Below are positions 44,170-51,220 of a stretch of DNA of 51,220 bases, in pieces. A program made the translations under genes and the position numbers. The notes below the pieces were generated by a model, which saw only the letters and a list, made by a program, of their open reading frames with translations, was not told the origin of the DNA and made no database searches. The DNA is from Ignavibacterium sp. Lineage in GTDB: Bacteria; Bacteroidota; Ignavibacteria; Ignavibacteriales; Ignavibacteriaceae. The DNA is taken from assembly GCA_025056745.1 (NCBI GenBank), contig JANWVQ010000102.1:1-51220 (forward strand), written 5' to 3'. Each line of letters starts with the position of its first letter. The stretch's first letter is position 1.

Positions 44170-47100
44170 TTATTTCATTAACATCATTTTCTTTACAGCA
44201 TTAAATTTCTTCGAACCATCAACTGAATTAGCTTCAATTGAGTAGATATACATTCCAGAGGCGAAATTAGATGCGTTGAATACAACATCGTGGTAACCAG
44301 CTGACTTAATTCCATCAAATAAAACCGCAACCTTTTCTCCAAGAACGTTGAAAACAGTTAACGTAACTCTGCTTTCAAACGGAAGAGCAAAGTTTATAGT
44401 TGTAGTTGGATTGAAAGGATTCGGATAGTTTTGACTTAAAGCGAATTCTTGTGGTAATCCAACTTCAACTTCAATAACGTTGCTATAATCGTAGGTTCCA
44501 TCAAGATCAACAATCTTTAGTCTATAAGCATATTTTCCGGTCTCAAGCTTAGAGTCTCTGAATGAGTATTGTTGAGGTTCGGTTGTCGTACCAGCAGATT
44601 TGATGAAACCAATAGAGTTCCAATTATCGCTATTTAGACTTCTTCTTTCGATTTCAAATCCTAAGTTATTAGTTTCTGTTGCGGTGCTCCAGTTCAGTAT
44701 TACATCTCTATCGACAACTTTAGCAACGAATGATGTAAGCTCAACAGGAATGCTTGCATCAGTCTTATAAGAACCAATGCCATTGTTTGTTGCAAGAACG
44801 AAAATATCCAAAGTAAGGTCGTTTCTATATCTAAAATCAATATCACCAGTTCCGTTGGTATTAGTAGCAGAACCGAGAGTTGCGGAGGTACCATATAATT
44901 CAGCATTTGCAAAGTTTCCACCTGGAATTTTTACAACTCTAACATTATTGTTGCCAGCTCCATAAGCGAAGGTTGCAATGTATTCATCACTACCAACTGT
45001 ACCAAGATAAAGTATTGCATTGGTTCCAGTTGCAATTATTGTTCCAGGGATTGTGCCGATCAAGTTTCCGTTTGCCTGATATTTTCTAGCATTTTGACCA
45101 TTAGCATTCCAATAGAAATCACCATTTGGCAAAGGTCCTACTGCAGCTGATGCTATTCCAGTTGCTAAGTTATCACTGCACTGAATGATTTGTGGGGTAG
45201 GATTAAATGATCCACCACTCATTACCCATTTATAGACTTTATGATGTCCTGTAGTTGCACTTGCAGCCCAAATTTGAGCAGTTCCAGCACTGTAATCACC
45301 AACTACTGTAAATTTATCTCCAAGTCTGACTGGGTTTCCTGCATCTGCTAAGTAAGATAGAACTTCCACTGGTGCTGATGCTTCATTATTCCACATATAA
45401 ACTTTGAATGCAGTCGTGTTAGCATTCGTTGTAAGGTTACAAGCTAATATCTTTCCATCTATAGTAACGTCTATATCATTCAAAGCAAAAGTTCCACCTG
45501 AAATTCCGGTAGTGTTCAATGTACCAATATCAAAGCCGGTGTTTGGGTTTATGATTCTAACGAAAGTGCCACCACTTCTGCTTACAACATAAAGTCTATC
45601 GTTGATTGCTTCTAATCCATCCGAAGTTCTACCGAATGCTAAGCCTCTTTCTGTATCTGTTCCGAACCAAGATGGAAGATTTGAGTTAGCTACAGAACGT
45701 TGCCAGTTAGTACTAATTGGAGGATTAACTGTTAATACACCTGAAACATTGGTTGTACCATTCCATTGACCACCACCATTTGTATTGAATCCACCATAAT
45801 AGAAAGGTCCACCATATAATTGCCATCTGTAAGCATAATAATAAGTTCCTTGTGTTAAACCAGCTCCGATTGCAGCCATATATTCATCGTTATTTCCTAC
45901 ATCTAAGTTATAAACAGCTGGAACCCAAGTTGTCCAAGTGCTAGGATCTGTATTAGTAGGACTGATTCCAACCCAAGCATTAATTCCTGGAGCTTGACCA
46001 GGTTGATTTGTTACACCGTTGACCCAAATTTGTCCATAAACTGTTACAGTTTGACCCGGACTTATAGTTGCACTTCCTGGCCATTGTAAATTAGCCCAGC
46101 CAATGCTGACTCCAGTTGGGAACTCATAAGCACCAGGGGTAGGAGTATTTGTCCTAGTTGCACCAGTAATATCGGTTGTTATTCCTGTAATTGGTGTTCC
46201 CTTGAAGAATACTTGTGAACCAAATACAGGTCTTAAATTTAATGAATCTGTAAATTGTGGATTAACTGCAAGAGAATTTTGATCTTTTCCAGTTGCTGCT
46301 TGCCATTCTGATAGCGTTGTTCTTGGAATTGCATTTAATAGACCTAAAACTCCTTGGGAACCTGATGCAAAGTAATCATTATAATTTATATCACTAAATA
46401 AAGAACCAGTGAAAGCGTCTGTAGCTATTGCATAAGATCTTGCACCAGTATTTGCATTATTGGTTAGTGAATTTGAAAAGATATTATTTCTAATGTTAAT
46501 TCCTTGAGCAGAGTTTTGAACAAATATTGCAGCTGTTACTGTTGCGGTAGCACTTCTGTCATAATTACCGAATAGGTTCACACTATTAAAATAAACGTTA
46601 ACTCCACCAGTAACGCCTAATATTCGTATTCCAACTGTAGCATCAGAAGTAAATGCATTCCAACCATCACCACCTAATCTTGTAATTACATTATTGTAAA
46701 TATTTATGTTTGAATTAAGATTTGATGTATTAACATCTATACCTTTACCACCGTAACCGACTGTTCCAGTATATATCAAGTTTGTAATAAAGTTATTAAA
46801 TACGTTTGTATTAATAGTTTCCGTGCTAAGTATTATTCCTCTTGGATTAGTTCCTTGCTTAAAGTTATTGAATGTATTTCCTCTTATTACAAGACCATCA
46901 ACATAGGAGACGTTTAATCCAATATTACCAACCGACTCTGAATCCACATCACTACCGAAAATATTATTTATTACGGCTCCGTTGTTTGTAATTCCGTTGG
47001 CAAGTCCAACAAATTGCATTCCTGTGAAAACTCTTCTTATATGATTATTTTCGATTGTAGTGTTATCATAATCACCACCTGAGAAATTCAATATTATTCC

Positions 47101-50100
47101 CCAGGAAGCGGCAGTATTATTTCCACCCCAGATATTAACGTTTTTAATAGTTGTATTTTGTGCACCTTTAATCCCATTATTAAATATTCCAATTACATAA
47201 TGATTGGTTGCGGTGCTCGTGTTTTCAAAAGTAAGGCTTCTTGTATTCGGACCTAGTGTGGAGCCATCAAGAATGAGATAATCTACACCGAAGTTTACAA
47301 AAACACCAGTAGTTGAATTTCCGGTTATTCTTGAAGTTAATCCAGTGTTTGGTTTAATAGTTATCTTCCTAGATGCATTGGGTAGATTTTCATTGGTAAT
47401 GTTTAATATGATTGGTAAAGTTTCAGTAGAGTATAAAGTATCTACCAATAAGAAGTTTACATCAGCAGTTAAACCTCTTGCATTCAAATCATTAATTGCA
47501 GCTGTTAAAGTTGCATAAACGCCTTCAACTCCTTGTGGGAAATCAAGATTTGGGTAATCAGATTTTTTAACTGAAAGACTTCCTTCGTAAACTGAACCAT
47601 TTTCCATTGGTGTCCAAACTTCTTCTTCAACTTCGACCATTTGTAGTGAGCCCTTACCTTCACGAATATCACCATATAATACAGGCTCTGTCCATTCATC
47701 GGTTTTTCCTTCAGTTTGCGGAGCAGGAACCCAAATTTCTTTTAAAACTTTTCTTATTGATTTTTCAAAATAAATATTTTTACCCGTTATACTATTAAAT
47801 GCATTTAGACCAACAGTATAATTTCCAGCTAAAGAAGTTTGTGTAATTATATATGAGAATGGGCTTGTAGGTGGTGTAGTTACAGCTGGTGGATTTGAAG
47901 AAAATCCTGCAGCTCCAAGTGCAGGCATTGCTCCTACTTGTGGAGTTGTACCTCCATCCTGTGCAACTATGTAATAAAATATTGTATCACCAGCAACTAC
48001 TCCAGAGCCAAAATTAAAAGTATAGTTACTACCAGAAACACTACTTGGAGCAACTGCAGTATATGAACCACTGCTACCTTTTCTCCAGTATAATTGAGGC
48101 ATACCTGTTCCGCTAGTTGGAACACCACTAAAGTCAGTTATATTAACTGTAAGTGTTCTAGCACTTGTTGAAGAAGTATTTGCCAATGGAGTAAGTGAAA
48201 TTGTTGGAGGCACTACATCTTGATGAATACCAGTGAATTCATAAGCACCTATATCAGGGAAATTTGCATTTCTTGTATTGCCTGCAAAATCTGTGGTTAT
48301 TCCTGCTATTGGTCTTCCTCCACTTTCAATTGGGGTGTTAGCACCTGCTATCAGATTTAGATTATATGGAGCTACAGCACTGACAAAAGGAGGAAGAACG
48401 GATACTGATTGTAAATCTCTAGGACCACCTAAACCACCACTAGCTAATGCATTTTGATATGATGCTAAAGTTTGAAAATTGGTTACTCCATCATAACCTA
48501 CTAAGCGAGTTGAACTCGGATTGTCAATGAAATAAACATTATAATTTGAAGTTGGTGTGATTCTTAAAAGATTAGCATTGGATGTAGTATATACAACAGT
48601 TGCACGCGTTCCAGCAGCCATCGTATTAACGAATATATTATTTCGCATATCCAATGCAGATGTAGTCATATTTGTAAAGTAAACAACAGAAGATTGATGA
48701 GTTGTTACTGTTGGGGGAACAGCATTATCTATGTATGCTGTATTGTAGTATAAGTTGGCATTCATCAATCCGCCGGCTGTGTTCTGAACATCAAAAGCTC
48801 TGATTGATGGAGCTCCAGTTGAACGTGGTGCTCTTAAATCATATATTAAATTATTTGCAATAGTTGCATTAACCAAAGTTCCTGCACCGTGACCTAAATT
48901 AAGCACGATACCTCTTGCTAATGCTGTGGTGCTACCATTTGAATAAAGATCATAGATTCTGACATTACTAATATTCAAATTAGAGTTATTCCCCATTCTT
49001 AAAACTTCTAAACCAACAACACTACCTGATGTTACAGCTGTATTTTGTAATTCTAAATTGTAGATATTTAAATCACGGATGGTAATATTTCCATCATTAA
49101 AATCAGTTGAGCTGCTTGCAGGATTTAATCTTACTCCACTTAAAACATTCGTTGTCCATCCGGAGAGATTAACGATCAAGTCATAAATATCTGTTTTTTC
49201 AATTAATAAATTTCTTTGAGCATTTACTTCAATAGCTCTGATATCTGATCCAGTTCCAGTTGTTGCATTGATGTTTCTAAAGTTATTTCTACCAACGGAG
49301 GCAGTAATAACATTTCCAACATCAGGTCTTAAACCAGTGAATCCGTAAAGTTGAACTGCTGCTCTCCAGAATCTTTCTATTGTTACATCCTGGATGATAT
49401 TGTAACTATTTGTTAAAGTTGAATCTACAAAACTTGAAGTAATTGTGGTTCCCAATCTTATTCCTACTGCATTCACATTTGCAACTGTTTGAGCATCTAA
49501 ATCAATAAATAAATTTCTAAAAACATTAAATCTTGATCCAGCAGTGATAATTGGTGATACGTCTGCATTAGAGACGCAAATACCAAATTCATATTTTAAA
49601 GCTGTTGTTGTATTAAGTGAATTATCTACTAAATTTAAGCCATCAATAGTCACAAAACTTGCACCGTCTAATCTTATAATTGCATCAGCTGCTAAAACCG
49701 TAGTTCCAGTTCTAGCTCCGTATCGCGGGGATATGGTTACTGTACCGCTTTCTTTTGTTACAGTTATTCTATTAGTGTGAGATGCTCCTTGAATTGTTGT
49801 AAGATGGAAAACATCTTCATAAGTACCTGGGCGTATGTTTATAGTAACAGGACCGTTAACTCCTCTTGTGCTCAATGCTATAGCTGCTTGACTTAGAGTT
49901 GCGAAACTCGGTGATGTTCCACCTACGGTATAAGTTCCACTCATTGGAGCACCGGGAGTAGTGAATGTAATGATTGTGTTTGCATCTGGAGCCTGATTAA
50001 CAGATGCAAATTCTAATCCCATTGTAGCATAATAAGTCCTTGAGCCAGAGGTACCACCTACATTTAAACTCAAATATGTCCCAGTTGCTCTAGTAGCTAC

Positions 50101-50673
50101 AGTGATAGGTGAGTTATCAACTAACCCAATAGATGCAGTTGCGGTTGCAGGAACAGTTCCAAAAGTACCATAAATAAATTCTATTCTACTACCATTTTCA
50201 TAGAGCTTTACTTGAAATTCAGCATTATTTGTTGCGTTACTAAAAGGCCATTTTACATTACGCCATTCCACTGTAAGAACTCTATTTGGCGCAGTTCCTG
50301 TAACAACTCTTGTTAATGATGCTGAATCTTGAATAGCCAAATCATCCCACAATGGTGCAATGATTCTTCTTAGTGTTCCAGCTAGCGCATTTGATGATGT
50401 TGCACTTGTAAGACCAGAACCTAATCTTATAAAACCATTTGTTGATACTTGGAAAGAGTCATAGCTCGCACCAAGATAATTAAACGTAAATCCGATAGGT
50501 ACCGGAGCAGAGTAGCCTTCATCCAAAGTACCTGTGAGAGTAAATCCAACTCCACCCGTAATTGGAGTAAAAGTCGTCGTTCCAACTGAATAAACATACT
50601 TCATCTGCTGTGCACTCGATATAGAAAAAAGAATCAGAAAAAGGAAAGTAAAAGTGAGGATGACATTTCTCAT
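44170..50673 (-). CDS. Giant T9SS-secreted multidomain surface protein
   Basis: 2167 residues. Signal peptide 1-21. About 25-240: a nidogen-like beta domain (LGASYDSFQVSTNGFIRLGS, APLWDD). About 245-815: a right-handed parallel beta-helix with repeated Asn/Ile-rich rungs. About 820-965: an Ig-like domain beginning VVPPTISLTP. About 962-1038: a charged segment with KSIRKVLKEIWVPAPQT and VEVEEEVW, unlike the rest. About 1045-1510: a second beta-helix. About 1525-1650: a beta domain with WVGISPTNTDP. About 1655-1970: a DUF4623-like propeller (ISTNWQRSVANSNLPSWFG). About 1971-2167: IPVELTSF module and T9SS tail SQNYPNPFNPTTTINF. Likely cell-surface or secreted, adhesive or polysaccharide-binding. 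The gene is visibly richer in G+C than its neighbours. AAAGGAG is six bases before the ATG. Confidence 0.88.
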   Translation of the reverse strand: MRNVILTFTFLFLILFSISSAQQMKYVYSVGTTTFTPITGGVGFTLTGTLDEGYSAPVPIGFTFNYLGASYDSFQVSTNGFIRLGSGLTSATSSNALAGTLRRIIAPLWDDLAIQDSASLTRVVTGTAPNRVLTVEWRNVKWPFSNATNNAEFQVKLYENGSRIEFIYGTFGTVPATATASIGLVDNSPITVATRATGTYLSLNVGGTSGSRTYYATMGLEFASVNQAPDANTIITFTTPGAPMSGTYTVGGTSPSFATLSQAAIALSTRGVNGPVTINIRPGTYEDVFHLTTIQGASHTNRITVTKESGTVTISPRYGARTGTTVLAADAIIRLDGASFVTIDGLNLVDNSLNTTTALKYEFGICVSNADVSPIITAGSRFNVFRNLFIDLDAQTVANVNAVGIRLGTTITSSFVDSTLTNSYNIIQDVTIERFWRAAVQLYGFTGLRPDVGNVITASVGRNNFRNINATTGTGSDIRAIEVNAQRNLLIEKTDIYDLIVNLSGWTTNVLSGVRLNPASSSTDFNDGNITIRDLNIYNLELQNTAVTSGSVVGLEVLRMGNNSNLNISNVRIYDLYSNGSTTALARGIVLNLGHGAGTLVNATIANNLIYDLRAPRSTGAPSIRAFDVQNTAGGLMNANLYYNTAYIDNAVPPTVTTHQSSVVYFTNMTTSALDMRNNIFVNTMAAGTRATVVYTTSNANLLRITPTSNYNVYFIDNPSSTRLVGYDGVTNFQTLASYQNALASGGLGGPRDLQSVSVLPPFVSAVAPYNLNLIAGANTPIESGGRPIAGITTDFAGNTRNANFPDIGAYEFTGIHQDVVPPTISLTPLANTSSTSARTLTVNITDFSGVPTSGTGMPQLYWRKGSSGSYTAVAPSSVSGSNYTFNFGSGVVAGDTIFYYIVAQDGGTTPQVGAMPALGAAGFSSNPPAVTTPPTSPFSYIITQTSLAGNYTVGLNAFNSITGKNIYFEKSIRKVLKEIWVPAPQTEGKTDEWTEPVLYGDIREGKGSLQMVEVEEEVWTPMENGSVYEGSLSVKKSDYPNLDFPQGVEGVYATLTAAINDLNARGLTADVNFLLVDTLYSTETLPIILNITNENLPNASRKITIKPNTGLTSRITGNSTTGVFVNFGVDYLILDGSTLGPNTRSLTFENTSTATNHYVIGIFNNGIKGAQNTTIKNVNIWGGNNTAASWGIILNFSGGDYDNTTIENNHIRRVFTGMQFVGLANGITNNGAVINNIFGSDVDSESVGNIGLNVSYVDGLVIRGNTFNNFKQGTNPRGIILSTETINTNVFNNFITNLIYTGTVGYGGKGIDVNTSNLNSNINIYNNVITRLGGDGWNAFTSDATVGIRILGVTGGVNVYFNSVNLFGNYDRSATATVTAAIFVQNSAQGINIRNNIFSNSLTNNANTGARSYAIATDAFTGSLFSDINYNDYFASGSQGVLGLLNAIPRTTLSEWQAATGKDQNSLAVNPQFTDSLNLRPVFGSQVFFKGTPITGITTDITGATRTNTPTPGAYEFPTGVSIGWANLQWPGSATISPGQTVTVYGQIWVNGVTNQPGQAPGINAWVGISPTNTDPSTWTTWVPAVYNLDVGNNDEYMAAIGAGLTQGTYYYAYRWQLYGGPFYYGGFNTNGGGQWNGTTNVSGVLTVNPPISTNWQRSVANSNLPSWFGTDTERGLAFGRTSDGLEAINDRLYVVSRSGGTFVRIINPNTGFDIGTLNTTGISGGTFALNDIDVTIDGKILACNLTTNANTTAFKVYMWNNEASAPVEVLSYLADAGNPVRLGDKFTVVGDYSAGTAQIWAASATTGHHKVYKWVMSGGSFNPTPQIIQCSDNLATGIASAAVGPLPNGDFYWNANGQNARKYQANGNLIGTIPGTIIATGTNAILYLGTVGSDEYIATFAYGAGNNNVRVVKIPGGNFANAELYGTSATLGSATNTNGTGDIDFRYRNDLTLDIFVLATNNGIGSYKTDASIPVELTSFVAKVVDRDVILNWSTATETNNLGFEIERRSLNSDNWNSIGFIKSAGTTTEPQQYSFRDSKLETGKYAYRLKIVDLDGTYDYSNVIEVEVGLPQEFALSQNYPNPFNPTTTINFALPFESRVTLTVFNVLGEKVAVLFDGIKSAGYHDVVFNASNFASGMYIYSIEANSVDGSKKFNAVKKMMLMK

Positions 50674-50679
50674 AAGTCA

Positions 50680-50686
50680 CTCCTTT
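50680..50686 (-). promoter_or_regulatory. Strong Shine-Dalgarno of the giant cargo gene
   Basis: AAAGGAG on the minus strand, six bases before the ATG at 50673. Confirms the start and suggests high translation. Confidence 0.75.
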
Positions 50687-50733
50687 GATTAGTTATTAAT
50701 GTTTAATTGAAATAATTTTAATAAATCTTAGAT

Positions 50734-50765
50734 GGAAACTAAAAATTTTATTTATTCAAGTCAAA
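50734..50765 (-). promoter_or_regulatory. Candidate promoter of the giant cargo gene
   Basis: On the minus strand: TTTG (50765-50762), a 20-base spacer, then TAGTTTCC (50741-50734), matching the spacing of the nrdJ candidate and close to TTTG/TAnnTTTG. About 60 bases before the ATG. Confidence 0.4.
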
Positions 50766-51220
50766 TAAAATTAAAAAATATTAGTTGATGATTATCATAT
50801 ATTAAACAATAATAATTACTCAAAAAAATAAACATTAATCATTCGTTTTATTAAATTAATAAAATAGTTGAGTATTAAGTTTATTAAAAACCCAAAACAA
50901 ACAATTTCATTAATAATTTTCAAAGTAATCCAATTAATTCACCTTAAAAATATGTATTTCATAGTGGTAAATTTTTAAACGAATAGACATTAAAGGTTAT
51001 TTGAAGCTCTATACATAAAGGGCAAAATAGATTAGGACATTCATATAATCTAGCATTTTACGAAGAAATATTAACTTTTAAATGATTATAAAAAACTCAA
51101 ATTATTACTAATTTTCAAAAAATCTGTTTATCTAAATCAGATTTAGTCTATTAAGGTCAAAAATTACTTTAAATTATAATAAAATGACAAAAACATTTTT
51201 TTATTAATACTTTAGCTCCA

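Larger units (their letters stand above)
50674..51220. other. Gene-free AT-rich region at the right edge
   Basis: 547 bases with no credible coding frame. It holds the promoter and Shine-Dalgarno of the giant gene in its first 100 bases, and a perfect 9-1-9 AT palindrome (TTTTATTAA-A-TTAATAAAA, 50846-50864). Otherwise very AT-rich; I recognise no RNA gene. A neighbouring gene on the right may begin beyond the window. Confidence 0.6.

Noticed and set aside
44170-50673. Plus-strand and alternative-frame reading frames inside the giant gene
   Set aside because: They are short antisense or shifted shadows of a continuous 2167-codon frame with clear domain order.
1-51220. tRNA, rRNA, CRISPR, insertion sequence, integrase or defence islands
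   Set aside because: No cloverleaf, repeat-spacer array, transposase or nuclease-helicase cluster was recognised anywhere in the window.

Overview
The window looks like chromosomal DNA of an AT-rich, gram-negative member of the Bacteroidota/Chlorobi assemblage, most likely an Ignavibacteria-like bacterium. Three large exported proteins end in type IX secretion (T9SS) sorting domains preceded by a 'PVELxxF...W.TA(T/S)E.NN.GFEI(E/Q)R' module and an 'NYPNPF' motif, which is typical of that group. The gliding/T9SS-associated protein GldC is present. So are a B12-dependent ribonucleotide reductase, cytochrome bd and a CrtYcd-type lycopene cyclase. Lineage is inferred from protein style, not from a search. 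I see no rRNA, tRNA, CRISPR array, insertion sequence or prophage; this is a densely packed housekeeping and envelope region.

Layout. 1-2476 (minus): dnaG followed by an ECF sigma factor that runs off the left edge. 2706-8299 (plus): mutS, a small envelope protein, DAHP synthase and a MORN-repeat protein in one tight run. 8393-14077 (plus): a secreted M14 carboxypeptidase, PAP2 phosphatase, DUF3298-type protein, GNAT acetyltransferase, fabF and a DUF2141 protein. 14082-16540 (minus): an ABC-2 type exporter and a LolA-like protein. 16740-20315 (plus): nrdJ with an intrinsic terminator, then an NtrB/NtrC-like two-component pair (20401-22493).

22495-31608 is a long minus-strand run: a four-gene membrane set (rhomboid protease, Clp-fold serine protease, LapA-like protein, DUF5694-like lipoprotein), an rRNA methyltransferase, a beta-barrel protein, a 652-residue coiled-coil protein, a cytidylate-kinase-like protein and a class V aminotransferase. 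Next come rluE (plus), a DUF4126 membrane protein, cydAB, a TNase-like nuclease and gldC (minus), and a small outer-membrane protein (plus). 36789-42456 (minus) is a near-overlapping operon: lycopene cyclase, carotenoid desaturase, acyltransferase, fused PabB-PabC and asparaginase. The right end is a secreted endonuclease/phosphatase-fold protein and a giant 2167-residue T9SS cargo with a textbook UUCG-capped terminator; the last 547 bases are gene-free and very AT-rich.

Genes are packed tightly. Four convergent pairs have stop codons between -4 and +4 bases apart, many genes overlap by 4-41 bases, and TTG starts are common. I did not find an obviously new defence or mobile system. The best leads are the membrane-protease cluster, the carotenoid/folate/asparaginase operon, the coiled-coil protein with its neighbours, the architecture of the giant cargo, and the inverted repeats in front of cydAB.
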